Shown: piece after piece, positions 32,105 through 40,408 of the stretch
Position numbering within the stretch: position 1 is the stretch's first letter
How the letters are laid out: each line of letters starts with the position of its first letter
Origin: Fen-1077 sp964462865
GTDB taxonomy: Bacteria; Chloroflexota; Dehalococcoidia; Dehalococcoidales; RBG-16-60-22
Direction: 5' to 3'
Assembly: GCA_964462865.1 (NCBI GenBank)
Contig: CAYWZO010000011.1
Location: forward strand, 1 to 43,192
Length of the DNA: 43,192 nt
Position numbers and translations under genes: made by a program
Notes under the pieces: generated by a model
Databases searched by the model: none
The model's input: the letters and a program-made list of their open reading frames with translations, nothing else
What the model was told of the DNA's origin: nothing

Positions 32105-33796
32105 ATGAATACGACCAATCCAAATGCGCCGGATGATTTTATACGGGATATTGTCCGCCAGGACCTCCGGACTGACAGGTTTGGCGGCCGGGTGCATACC
32201 CGGTTTCCGCCGGAGCCCAACGGCTTGCTGCACATCGGGCACGCCAAAGCCATCTGGATCAGTTACGGTATCGCCGAGGAATTCGGCGGACTTTATAATT
32301 TGAGATTCGATGACACTAACCCCGTCACGGAAGAACAGAAGTATGTCGACGCTATCATTGGCGATATCCACTGGCTGGGATGGGACTGGGGAGACCGCCT
32401 GTATTTTGCCTCGGACTACTTCGAGCAAATGTATGAATATGCCGTGCAGCTTATCAAAAAGGGCAAGGCATACGTTGACGATTTATCCGCCGATGAAATC
32501 AGGGAATACCGCGGCACCCTGACCGAACCGGGCAGGCCGAGCCCCTATCGGGAGCGCCCGATTGAAGAAAGCCTCGATTTATTCAAACGTATGCGGGACG
32601 GGGAATTTCCTGATGGCTCACGGGTACTGCGGGCGAAGATTGATATGGCCTCGCCCAATATGAACATGCGCGACCCGGTCATGTACCGTGTCCTGCATGC
32701 CACGCACCCGCATGCTGGTGATAAATGGTGTATCTACCCCATGTACGATTGGGCCCACGGCCTTGAGGACTCTATCGAGGGGATTACCCATTCCCTCTGT
32801 TCGCTGGAATTTGAAGACCACCGTCCTTTATATGACTGGTTTCTGGATGAACTGGGAATCTACCATCCCCAACAGATTGAGTTTGGCAGGTATAGTTTGA
32901 CCTACACTGTGATGAGTAAACGCGTCCTCCGGCCGCTGGTGGAGACCGGTATTGTCAGCGGCTGGGATGACCCGCGCATGCCGACTCTTTGCGGGCTGCG
33001 CCGGCGCGGCTATACGCCGGAAGCCATCAGGATGTATTGCGAGAACAGCGGCGTTTCCAGGGCCAACACCACCATCGATATTAACTTCCTGGAACACTGT
33101 CTCCGTGAGGATTTGAACAAACGGTCGCCGCGGGTTATGGGTGTGCTGCGCCCGCTGCGTCTGGTAATTGACAACTACCCGGAAGGCCAGGTGGAAGAGT
33201 TCGATGCGGTGAACAACCCCGAAGACCCTGACGCCGGGACGCGTAAAGTACCGTTTTCCAGAGTTCTCTATATAGAGCAGGACGATTTCCGGGAGGAGCC
33301 ACCGCCTAAATATTACCGCCTCGCCCCGGGCCGCGAGGTAAGGTTGCGTTATGCCTACCTTGTTACCTGCGTTGGGGTGGTCAAGGATGAAAAAACCGGG
33401 GCGATAATTGAGGTCCATTGCACTTATGACCCGGCCACTCGCGGTGGCGATGCTCCGGACGGGCGCAGGGTGCAATCCACCATGCACTGGGTCTCGGCCG
33501 CACATGCGCTCGAAGCTGAAGCGCGTTTGTACGATCACCTGTTTACCAGGGAAAATCCTCTGGATGTGGAAGAAGGCGCTGATTACAGGGATTATCTTAA
33601 TCCGCATTCCCTGGAAGTATTGAACTCATGCCGTGTTGAACCTTCTCTCGCTGATGTCCCATCCGGGAGTCGCTACCAGTTCGAAAGACTGGGGTATTTC
33701 TGCGTTGACCCCGATTCCTCACCGGGAAAACTGGTATTTAACCGGATAGTTACACTTCGGGACATCTGGGCAAAGATACAGAAGCAGCAGAAATAA
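32105..33796 (+). CDS. glnS: glutamine--tRNA ligase
   Basis: This is GlnRS, 563 aa from ATG 32105 (an in-frame ATG at 32063 lacks a ribosome site, while AGAGGA precedes 32105). The HIGH motif is FPPEPNGLLHIGHAKAIW, the KMSKS-type loop is TVMSKRVL, and the C-terminal half is the two-barrel anticodon-binding region specific to GlnRS, which distinguishes it from the adjacent GluRS. Bacterial GlnRS is generally regarded as acquired from eukaryotes. The tight gltX-glnS order suggests one transcript supplying both ligases. Confidence 0.96.
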   Translation: MNTTNPNAPDDFIRDIVRQDLRTDRFGGRVHTRFPPEPNGLLHIGHAKAIWISYGIAEEFGGLYNLRFDDTNPVTEEQKYVDAIIGDIHWLGWDWGDRLYFASDYFEQMYEYAVQLIKKGKAYVDDLSADEIREYRGTLTEPGRPSPYRERPIEESLDLFKRMRDGEFPDGSRVLRAKIDMASPNMNMRDPVMYRVLHATHPHAGDKWCIYPMYDWAHGLEDSIEGITHSLCSLEFEDHRPLYDWFLDELGIYHPQQIEFGRYSLTYTVMSKRVLRPLVETGIVSGWDDPRMPTLCGLRRRGYTPEAIRMYCENSGVSRANTTIDINFLEHCLREDLNKRSPRVMGVLRPLRLVIDNYPEGQVEEFDAVNNPEDPDAGTRKVPFSRVLYIEQDDFREEPPPKYYRLAPGREVRLRYAYLVTCVGVVKDEKTGAIIEVHCTYDPATRGGDAPDGRRVQSTMHWVSAAHALEAEARLYDHLFTRENPLDVEEGADYRDYLNPHSLEVLNSCRVEPSLADVPSGSRYQFERLGYFCVDPDSSPGKLVFNRIVTLRDIWAKIQKQQK

Positions 33797-33866
33797 TGAC
33801 TCACAGGAGTGAGGTCTCCAATCTCAAAGCCTGGCTACTGGTCCTGGAGGTGAAGGGGAAGGCATC

Positions 33867-34874
33867 GTGAGCCTCGAGCCGGGGTACATGGCCCTGTACC
33901 GTTCGGGCGAACTGGAACGCCGTACCCGGGCGCTCGAAGCCCGCCTGGCCGAATGCGATATCTGCCCTCGCGAATGCCGTGCAAAAAGGCTCAATGGAAA
34001 GGTTGGTTCCTGCCACTCGGGGGCCTTACCGATAGTCGCATCGTGCTGCGCCCACCACGGGGAAGAACCGGTGCTCTCCGGTACGCGTGGCTCCGGGACG
34101 ATCTTCTTCGGCAATTGCAACCTGCGCTGTGTTTACTGCCAGAACCACCAGATAAGTCAGGACCCGGAGGCCCAGCAGCGTAACGAAGTCAGCACCTCTG
34201 TGCTGGCGGAGCGTATGCTCTACCTCCAGGACGCGCTCCGATGTCACAATATCAATCTGGTAACGCCTTCGCACTTCGTGCCGCAGATTGTGCGGGCCGT
34301 ACTGGAAGCGGTACCGCGGGGCCTCCGCCTGCCCCTGGTCTATAACACCAGTAGCTACGACTCGCTCCAGACTCTGCAAGAGCTTGACGGGATAATCAGC
34401 ATCTATCTGGCTGACTTACGTTATGCTTCCAACGAATACGGGCGCAAATACTCTCATGTCCGCGGCTACGTTGAGGTCTCCCGCGCCGCCATCCGGGAGA
34501 TGTACCGGCAGGTGGGCAACCTGGTGGTGGATGCAGAGGGCATCGCCCAGAAGGGGCTGATTGTTCGTCACCTGATACTCCCCAGCGACATCGCCGGCAG
34601 CGGGGACTCGCTCGGGTGGCTGGTCCGGGAGGTCTCGCCGCAGGTGGCCGTGAGCATTATGTCCCAGTATTATCCGGCCCATAAGGCCGCCGGCCGTCGC
34701 TATCCCGAGCTGGCGCGTAAAATCATCCCGGAAGAATATAACGAGGTGGTTTCCCTGGTGAAAAAGCTGGGTATGGAAAACGGCTGGCTGCAGGATATGG
34801 CATCGGCCGAGAACTACCGCCCAAACTTCGCCGTGGATAGTCCTTTCGATGATAAGAAAGGGCGGAGACGGTGA
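33867..34874 (+). CDS. PflX-like radical SAM protein
   Basis: This is a 335-residue protein resembling pyruvate formate-lyase activating enzyme homologues (COG1313-type). An N-terminal cysteine cluster (CDICPRECRA, GSCHSG) precedes the radical SAM motif GNCNLRCVYCQNHQIS (C-x3-C-x2-C, about residue 90). The barrel continues with LVYNTSSYDSLQTL and ends in a charged tail. No glycyl-radical enzyme gene is nearby, so the substrate is unknown. The start is GTG 33867, with AAGGGGAAGG upstream. The gene converges on the 46-residue gene. Confidence 0.87.
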   Translation: MSLEPGYMALYRSGELERRTRALEARLAECDICPRECRAKRLNGKVGSCHSGALPIVASCCAHHGEEPVLSGTRGSGTIFFGNCNLRCVYCQNHQISQDPEAQQRNEVSTSVLAERMLYLQDALRCHNINLVTPSHFVPQIVRAVLEAVPRGLRLPLVYNTSSYDSLQTLQELDGIISIYLADLRYASNEYGRKYSHVRGYVEVSRAAIREMYRQVGNLVVDAEGIAQKGLIVRHLILPSDIAGSGDSLGWLVREVSPQVAVSIMSQYYPAHKAAGRRYPELARKIIPEEYNEVVSLVKKLGMENGWLQDMASAENYRPNFAVDSPFDDKKGRRR

Positions 34875-34883
34875 ACCAGCTGG

Positions 34884-35024
34884 CTACTTCCTCTTGCGCT
34901 TGGAAAATCCGAAGGTAATTTTCAGCCCGTTGAGTTTATCTCTCTTGTTGACGTTCTGGATAAAGCTCTGGAGGTCGGTACGGGGCTTATCGGTGGCCGT
35001 AGCGGGTTTTTTACTCTTGGTCAT
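34884..35024 (-). CDS. small basic protein of 46 residues, probably translated from a leaderless mRNA
   Basis: The frame ATG 35024 to TAG 34884 encodes a 46-residue protein with strong positive charge: a Lys/Thr/Ala N-terminus (MTKSKKPATATDKPR), a middle TDLQSFIQNVNKRD and the end ITFGFSKRKRK. I know no family for it. There is no Shine-Dalgarno site, but a good promoter places the transcription start 1-3 bases from the ATG. Its stop lies 9 bases beyond the radical SAM gene's stop, on the opposite strand. A nucleic-acid-binding role would fit the charge but is not shown. Confidence 0.6.
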   Translation of the reverse strand: MTKSKKPATATDKPRTDLQSFIQNVNKRDKLNGLKITFGFSKRKRK

Positions 35025-35033
35025 ACGGGCAAT

Positions 35034-35063
35034 ATTATAGCATACCTCTCGGTACCAGGCCAA
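35034..35063 (-). promoter_or_regulatory. promoter of the 46-residue gene
   Basis: On the minus strand, TTGGCC (35063-35058) and a perfect TATAAT (35039-35034) are separated by 18 bases. Only nine bases lie between the -10 box and the ATG. Confidence 0.6.
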
Positions 35064-35066
35064 ACA

Positions 35067-35096
35067 TTGACGGACCTGTTATCCGCCGCATAAAAT
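35067..35096 (+). promoter_or_regulatory. probable promoter of the HIT gene
   Basis: TTGACG (35067-35072) and TAAAAT (35091-35096) are separated by 18 bases, 29 bases before the ATG at 35125. It is divergent from and adjacent to the promoter of the 46-residue gene. Confidence 0.55.
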
Positions 35097-35124
35097 AACA
35101 CAGCGAACGGTGAGGAGAAAACCG

Positions 35125-35598
35125 ATGAAATATATCTGGGCGCCATGGCGTATTGAATATATCCGGAGTAAAAAGCCGGCGGGCTGTATCCTCTGTGCCC
35201 TGCCTGCCGAGGATAAAGATAAGGGAAATTATATCCTCTTTCGGGGTAAAAAGAACTTTATCATGATGAACAGTTATCCCTATAATCCCGGCCACCTGCT
35301 GGTGGCGCCTTACCGGCATACCAGCGACCTGGAAGAGCTTACTGCCGCCGAACGTAATGAGCATTTCGAGCTGGTCAGCCGGTGTATACGGGTACTTAAA
35401 GAGACCTTTAAACCGGGCGGCTTCAATATCGGCGCGAATATCGGGAAAGTGGCCGGGGCCGGCATCGAGGACCATTTTCACAGCCACATCGTGCCCCGAT
35501 GGCTGGGCGATACCAACTTCGTCACCGTCCTGCCAGATATCAGGGTGGTGCCGCAGGCGCTGGCGGAGACATACGATACGCTTAAAGACAAGTTTTGA
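35125..35598 (+). CDS. HIT family hydrolase/phosphorylase
   Basis: This is a 157-residue histidine-triad protein acting on nucleotide phosphoesters (Ap4A or AMP derivatives in related members). The triad motif is HFHSHIVPRW at about residue 116-125. An N-terminal KYIWAPWR, a CILC pair that may bind zinc, and YNPGHLLVAPYRH complete the fold. ATG 35125 with GAGGAG upstream is preferred to GTG 35110, whose reading would cover the ribosome site. It is convergent with the winged-helix gene. Confidence 0.92.
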   Translation: MKYIWAPWRIEYIRSKKPAGCILCALPAEDKDKGNYILFRGKKNFIMMNSYPYNPGHLLVAPYRHTSDLEELTAAERNEHFELVSRCIRVLKETFKPGGFNIGANIGKVAGAGIEDHFHSHIVPRWLGDTNFVTVLPDIRVVPQALAETYDTLKDKF

Positions 35599-35616
35599 AT
35601 GATTTATGGACGGCCG

Positions 35617-35853
35617 CTATTCGGGCAACCCTTCAATATAACCCCGGTTCATAAGGGTTCCAATTTCATTGACCACGGCGCTCCAGGAAAGTCCGGTATA
35701 ATCTTCTATCTCTTCAACGCTCGCCGCCCCGTGTTCGTAAAAATAGTGAAGCAGTTTGAAATCGCTTGTCACGGCGGAGGCATCGATATGCGCCCTCGTC
35801 TCCATTCTCCGGAACCTGGCCCTCCCTTCCTGGGTTAACGTATAGCGTTCCAT
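35617..35853 (-). CDS. small winged-helix protein
   Basis: This is a 78-residue protein. Its second half reads as a winged helix-turn-helix (DFKLLHYFYEHGAASVEEIE, then LSWSAVVNEIGTLMNRGYIE with the wing at the end). It could be a DNA-binding regulator or a protein-interaction module. AAAGGA lies 9 bases before ATG 35853 and a good promoter lies upstream. It runs divergently from the hydrolase-fold gene, whose promoter is within 100 bases, so a regulatory link is possible but not shown. Confidence 0.72.
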   Translation of the reverse strand: MERYTLTQEGRARFRRMETRAHIDASAVTSDFKLLHYFYEHGAASVEEIEDYTGLSWSAVVNEIGTLMNRGYIEGLPE

Positions 35854-35914
35854 GATCCTGAATCCTTTGAGCAGGTCTCCAGGGCTACTACTCGTTTTTT
35901 TAGTTTGGATATAC

Positions 35915-35943
35915 AGTCTATGTCGTCAGGAGATGTTTGTCAA
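35915..35943 (-). promoter_or_regulatory. probable promoter of the winged-helix gene
   Basis: On the minus strand, a perfect TTGACA (35943-35938) and TAGACT (35920-35915) are 17 bases apart. The start would be near 35908, giving a leader of about 55 bases. Confidence 0.55.
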
Positions 35944-36011
35944 TACGGAAAATACACGTTCTTCAGGCTGAAAGGAACGATATGGCTGATAGCCCTGGTA
36001 TTTCGGAGCAA

Positions 36012-36041
36012 TTGAAATATAAATATGTTTTGGAATAAAAT
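36012..36041 (+). promoter_or_regulatory. probable promoter of the CocE-like gene
   Basis: TTGAAA (36012-36017) and TAAAAT (36036-36041) are 18 bases apart. The start would be near 36048, and the short leader carries GAGAGGAG before ATG 36071. Confidence 0.55.
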
Positions 36042-36070
36042 AATCAGGGTTCAAGAGAGGAGTATGAATC

Positions 36071-37813
36071 ATGGATGCTATCTTTGGCGACGGAAAGATA
36101 TCAAAACGAGAGTATGAAATAATCTCCGAGTATGATGTACCCATTACCATGAGTGACGGTGTCAAAATCAGTGTGGACATCTTCAGACCGGATGGCAGAG
36201 GGAAATTCCCGGCTTTACTGGGCATATCAACGTTCAATAAAGACATTCAGGCCGAACGTATCTGGCCGGCCGCTACCAGGAGTAAGCGCATACGGGGAAT
36301 ACCCAATGCCTGCCTGGAAACGGCCAATACCGACTTCTTTGTGAGAAGAGGCTACGTGAATATCATCGGCGCCGTGCGTGGTACGGGTAAATCCGGGGGA
36401 GTATACCAGTATTTGAGTCCCAGGGAAGTCCAGGACACTTACGAGATTATAGAATGGATAGCCAAACAGTCCTGGTGCAACGGCAATGTGGGCATGGTGG
36501 GGCTGGGATATTATTCCGCCCATCAGCCCCTGGTAGCCCAGTTGCAGCCGCCGCACCTGAAAGCCATGGCGCCCATCGGCACTTTCTGGGACAATTACCG
36601 GCATTTCTGGTGGCCGGGCGGGGTACTATCGAAGGGATTTCTCCGCTGGCTGGTCTCTATAGTCAATTTTGATGTTCATCACGAGAAGAGTGCCCTTGAA
36701 GAAGAACTGGGGGAGAAGGGCTACCGTGAGGTTATCGCCCGCGCTCTGTCAGATAAAGATATCAACGCCGCTCAAGACATCATGGAAGCCTTAAAGAACT
36801 ACGAAAAGGTAGGGAATGTCAATTACCTCGACATCGTATTGCAACCACTCATGTCGAAATACTGGATTGACCGCGGCTCGGAATGGGAATTCAAGAAAAT
36901 TAAGGTGCCGGCCTATTTCGGTGCGACCGGCCACCGGCCGAGCGTCATGTACTACTGGAACGATTTTATTATGCCCAAGAAGATGTTGTATTTCCCCAAA
37001 ATATATCTGGACCGGCCGTTTTACCAGTTTACCTGGGAGCTGCTGCGCTGGTTTGATTATTGGCTGAAAGGGCTGGAAACGGGCATCATGGACGAGCCGG
37101 CTATCAAGATATTCGTCGAAGGTACTAACGAATGGCTCCAGACCGATGATTTCCCGGTACCGGGCACGAAGTGGATACCTTTTAACCTGCATGAAAACCA
37201 GAGCCTTTGCGAGATAGAGCCCTGGCCGGAAGGGCAGGCGGCCTCTTACGATGATGCTCCCGGCAACCGTGGATGTCTGAAATATTATTCGGCGCCTATG
37301 GTGGAAAACATGGAGGTCATTGGCCCGGTGGTCTTTAACGTATACGCGTCTTGCCGTGGACAGGAAATGCTGCTGGGTTCCAGCCTGTGGGATGTCGACC
37401 CCGAAGGCAAGGAAACCTCGTTGAGCCGGGGCTGGCTGCGGGGCACGCACCGTGAACTGGATAAGAAAAAGTCAAAACCCTGGCTGCCGGTACATACGCA
37501 TACCAGCCCGCAGCCTCTGGTACCCGGCCAGGTGTACGATTTTAATATCGCTATCTGGCCGCTGGCCCACCTCTTCAAGGCCGGCCACCGGATGATGCTT
37601 AAAATCAGCAGTTCGGATGAAGCACCGGAGACGATTTACTCCGTAGGCAGCGAGCACCTCATCAGCCAGACGCCGAATACGATTACCATCTATCACAACG
37701 CCCGCTACCCATCGCATCTGCTGGTGCCTATTACCCGGGGCAATATCATCGGCACCTATGTTTCCGGCGGCGACATCAGTCTGAAGAGCAAAGAATTTAT
37801 GAAGCTGGAGTAA
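36071..37813 (+). CDS. CocE/NonD (peptidase S15) family protein with apparently missing catalytic triad
   Basis: This is a 580-residue protein with the alpha/beta-hydrolase, helical cap and C-terminal jelly-roll layout of the X-Pro dipeptidyl-peptidase/cocaine esterase family. The fold markers DGVKISVDIFRP, VRGTGKSGG, LLRWFDYWLKGLETG and AGHRMMLKISSSDE are clear. The nucleophile elbow, normally G-x-S-Y, reads VGMVGLGYYS with Gly at residue 146. The usual GWYD segment reads FGATGH, and no GPWxH histidine is found. It is therefore probably not a serine hydrolase. GAGGAG lies 8 bases before the ATG. The stop is 8 bases before the TetR promoter. Confidence 0.87.
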   Translation: MDAIFGDGKISKREYEIISEYDVPITMSDGVKISVDIFRPDGRGKFPALLGISTFNKDIQAERIWPAATRSKRIRGIPNACLETANTDFFVRRGYVNIIGAVRGTGKSGGVYQYLSPREVQDTYEIIEWIAKQSWCNGNVGMVGLGYYSAHQPLVAQLQPPHLKAMAPIGTFWDNYRHFWWPGGVLSKGFLRWLVSIVNFDVHHEKSALEEELGEKGYREVIARALSDKDINAAQDIMEALKNYEKVGNVNYLDIVLQPLMSKYWIDRGSEWEFKKIKVPAYFGATGHRPSVMYYWNDFIMPKKMLYFPKIYLDRPFYQFTWELLRWFDYWLKGLETGIMDEPAIKIFVEGTNEWLQTDDFPVPGTKWIPFNLHENQSLCEIEPWPEGQAASYDDAPGNRGCLKYYSAPMVENMEVIGPVVFNVYASCRGQEMLLGSSLWDVDPEGKETSLSRGWLRGTHRELDKKKSKPWLPVHTHTSPQPLVPGQVYDFNIAIWPLAHLFKAGHRMMLKISSSDEAPETIYSVGSEHLISQTPNTITIYHNARYPSHLLVPITRGNIIGTYVSGGDISLKSKEFMKLE

Positions 37814-37821
37814 AATGGGAC

Positions 37822-37865
37822 TTGACAAAGTTGTAGTATTGTAGTAAAATAATACAATACTACAA
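37822..37865 (+). promoter_or_regulatory. tetR-exporter promoter with overlapping perfect 13-bp operator
   Basis: TTGACA (37822-37827) and TAAAAT (37845-37850) are 17 bases apart. The arms TTGTAGTATTGTA (37831-37843) and TACAATACTACAA (37853-37865) are perfect inverted repeats around a 9-base spacer that contains the -10 box. The right arm reaches the A of the tetR start codon. A bound TetR dimer would block the promoter. Transcripts would start near 37857, 8 bases before the ATG. Confidence 0.85.
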
Positions 37866-38485
37866 TGAAATCAAAGACCGTTAAAACCAGCAAACGTGAG
37901 AAAATCCTGCAAGCCGCGGTGTCTCTTTTTCGCCGTACCCATGATGTCAGAAGGGTCAGCCTGGAGACCATCGCCCGGGAAGCCCGCGTTTCTCCCACCA
38001 CCATCTATAATAAATTCGGCACCCGCGAAGTTCTGGTGACCGAGGTCGCCAAGTCGCTTTTTCGGGAAGTACTGGATATGGCGCGCTCTTTTATCCGTTC
38101 CGACCTTCCCTTTCCCCGCAAACTCACCGATATTATCGCCGGTAAAATAGAAATAGTCTCGAAGGTGAACCGGGAGGTCCTCACCAAGCTGTTGAGCCAG
38201 GATAAAAGCATGTCCGGCTTTATAGAGGAAATCTACCACACGGAAATCACACCGATATGGCTTGAGTTCTTCGCCGAAGGCAAGCGGCAGGGCTATATCG
38301 ACCCGTCAACGGATGAATCGGCCCTGTTTTTATACTTCGATATTCTCCGGGCCGGAATTGCTTCCCGACCGGATTTTATGAAGGAGTGGGAGAAAAATAT
38401 GCCGGTTATCGAGCAGCTGACCCGGCTGATGTTTTATGGCTTCCTTAAGAAGGACATCGACCTTTTCCGGAAGGAGGAAATATAG
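37865..38485 (+). CDS. TetR family transcriptional regulator
   Basis: This is a 206-residue regulator. The N-terminal DNA-binding domain (about 8-55) has REKILQAAVSLFRR, then the helix-turn-helix VSLETIAREARVSPTTIYNK and FGTREVLVTEV. The C-terminal ligand-binding helices are variable, and no inducer can be inferred. The gene has no Shine-Dalgarno site, and its mRNA would carry about 8 bases of leader. It is first in an operon with an ATP-binding subunit and two permeases, so it most likely represses itself and the exporter through the dyad at 37831-37865. Confidence 0.9.
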   Translation: MKSKTVKTSKREKILQAAVSLFRRTHDVRRVSLETIAREARVSPTTIYNKFGTREVLVTEVAKSLFREVLDMARSFIRSDLPFPRKLTDIIAGKIEIVSKVNREVLTKLLSQDKSMSGFIEEIYHTEITPIWLEFFAEGKRQGYIDPSTDESALFLYFDILRAGIASRPDFMKEWEKNMPVIEQLTRLMFYGFLKKDIDLFRKEEI

Positions 38486-38489
38486 TATC

Positions 38490-39353
38490 ATGGCCGAGAA
38501 ATCCATCGTCGTCAAAGACCTGACCTTCCGCTATGGCGATTTGCTGGCAGTGGACAACATTAGTTTCGAGGTTGAGGCGGGGGAAATCCTGGGTTTTTTG
38601 GGTCCTAACGGCGCCGGTAAGACGACCACGGTTAAAATACTTACCGGCCAGTTGCGTCCCCAGGAAGGCCAGGCTGTTTTACTGGGGCACGACGTCGTCA
38701 GGGAGACCCAGCGGATCAGGTCGCAAATTGGCGTCTGCTTCGAGCAGACCAACCTCTATGAGCAGATGAGCGCTTTGGACAACCTCGCCCTCTTCGCCGA
38801 GCTTTTCGGTGTCAGGGGTTTTGACGGCTATGCCCTTTTAAAGCGCGTCGGCCTGGCCGGACGGGAAAAAGATAAGGTCTCCGGCTACTCCAAGGGCATG
38901 AAGCAACGTTTGATGGTAGCGCGTTCGCTGGTCAACTCGCCGCAGATTCTCTTCCTGGACGAACCGACGGCCGGGCTCGACCCTGTTTCTTCGGAGGCCA
39001 TCGGTAATATCATCCTGGAGGAACGCGACCGGGGCGCCACCGTTTTCCTTACCACCCACGATATGTGGGAAGCGGACAAGCTTTGCCACCGGGTGGCTTT
39101 TATGAACCAGGGCCAAATCGCCGCCCTGGACACGCCGCACGAGCTCAAGCAGCACTATGGCAAGCGTTCCCTCATCGCCGAGATAGCGGCAGGCTCCGGC
39201 CTGGAAAGAAGGGAAATCGACCTGGATACCGCCGGTACTGCCAGCGCTGTGGAGCAGCTCTTTGCCAAAGAAAAGGTGGTCACCATCCACAGCGAGGAGG
39301 CCACCCTGGAGGATATCTTCATCAAGGTCACCGGACGGAGGCTCACCGAATGA
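38490..39353 (+). CDS. ABC transporter ATP-binding subunit
   Basis: This is a 287-residue ATPase of the ABC-2 export class. It has Walker A GPNGAGKTTTVKIL at about residue 38, signature VSGYSKGMKQRL, Walker B ILFLDEPTAGLDP and the switch histidine in VFLTTHDM. A C-terminal domain of about 75 residues follows, typical of DrrA/CcmA-like subunits. ATG 38490 follows the tetR stop by 4 bases, with AAGGAGG upstream. The stop overlaps the first permease in ATGA. Confidence 0.93.
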   Translation: MAEKSIVVKDLTFRYGDLLAVDNISFEVEAGEILGFLGPNGAGKTTTVKILTGQLRPQEGQAVLLGHDVVRETQRIRSQIGVCFEQTNLYEQMSALDNLALFAELFGVRGFDGYALLKRVGLAGREKDKVSGYSKGMKQRLMVARSLVNSPQILFLDEPTAGLDPVSSEAIGNIILEERDRGATVFLTTHDMWEADKLCHRVAFMNQGQIAALDTPHELKQHYGKRSLIAEIAAGSGLERREIDLDTAGTASAVEQLFAKEKVVTIHSEEATLEDIFIKVTGRRLTE

Positions 39354-40408
39354 ATTTCCGCGTCATCAAGGCCCTGCTGAAGAAAGACCTGGCGCTCTTC
39401 AGGAGCAACCGGTTTTACATGCTGATTACCGTCGTTGGTATCATCTTCTATATCGGTATATATTTTATACTGCCTTCTAAGGTTGACGAGAAATTGAGCC
39501 TGGCGATGTACGCGCCGGTTGTCCCGCCGGCCTTCGCCCAGCTCACCGGCCACGAAGGCGTCGATGTGAAATTCTTCTCCAGCGAAGCGGAACTGAAGCA
39601 GGCGGTACTGGACGGCCAGTACCAGGAAGGTATCTCTCTACCGGCCGATATTATGGACATCTGGGCGGCCGGCGGCCGGCCGAACATTACGGTCTTTTAT
39701 GCCTCTACGGCGCCGCCGGAAGTAGCCGAGGCTATCGTGGCACTGGTCAAGGAGCTGTCCTACGCCCAGACAGGCCAACCGCTCAACTTCGACACCACCG
39801 AGGAAATCCTCGGCCCGGACATGCTGGGCGCCCAGATTGCTCTCCGTGACCGTATGCGGCCGCTGCTGGCCATCTTCATCCTGCTGGTGGAAATCCTGAC
39901 GCTGGCCAGCCTTATCAGTGTGGAAATCGAACAGGGCACCGCCCGGGCCCTGCTGGTGACGCCGATGCGCACTTCTGAACTCTTTATCGCCAAGGGGGTG
40001 TTGGGAGTGGGACTGGCCTTCGGACAGGCGGTGTTGTTCATGTTGCTGGTGGGCGGCCTAAACCACCAGCCTGTAATAATGTTAATAACGCTTATCGTCG
40101 GCAGCGGCCTAGTGGTGGGCATCGGTTTCCTGCTGGCTTCGGTCGTCCGCGATGTCATGGCGGTTACCGGCTGGGGCATGCTGATTTTGATTCTGCTGGC
40201 TATCCCCGGATTCGGCACGACTATTCCCGGGTTACTGTCCGAGTGGGCCAGGGTGATTCCTTCTTATTATCTCACCGATACCGTCAACCGCGTGGCCAAC
40301 TACGGCGCCGGCTGGGGGGATATCGGGACGAATCTGGCTATACTGGCGGGCCTGACTATCGTGCTGGTCTGGGCCGGTATGGCCACGCTGCGGAGGCGCT
40401 ACCAATGA
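39350..40408 (+). CDS. ABC-2 type permease subunit 1
   Basis: This is a 352-residue membrane protein. One N-terminal helix (about 22-42) is followed by an extracytoplasmic domain of about 130 residues (VDVKFFSSEAELKQAVLDGQ), then about five helices from residue 180 to the end. ATG 39350 overlaps the ATPase stop; upstream readings in this frame are antiphase to the ATPase. It probably pairs with the next subunit as a heterodimer. The substrate is unknown, perhaps a drug, lipid or toxic compound given the TetR control. Confidence 0.9.
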   Translation: MNFRVIKALLKKDLALFRSNRFYMLITVVGIIFYIGIYFILPSKVDEKLSLAMYAPVVPPAFAQLTGHEGVDVKFFSSEAELKQAVLDGQYQEGISLPADIMDIWAAGGRPNITVFYASTAPPEVAEAIVALVKELSYAQTGQPLNFDTTEEILGPDMLGAQIALRDRMRPLLAIFILLVEILTLASLISVEIEQGTARALLVTPMRTSELFIAKGVLGVGLAFGQAVLFMLLVGGLNHQPVIMLITLIVGSGLVVGIGFLLASVVRDVMAVTGWGMLILILLAIPGFGTTIPGLLSEWARVIPSYYLTDTVNRVANYGAGWGDIGTNLAILAGLTIVLVWAGMATLRRRYQ

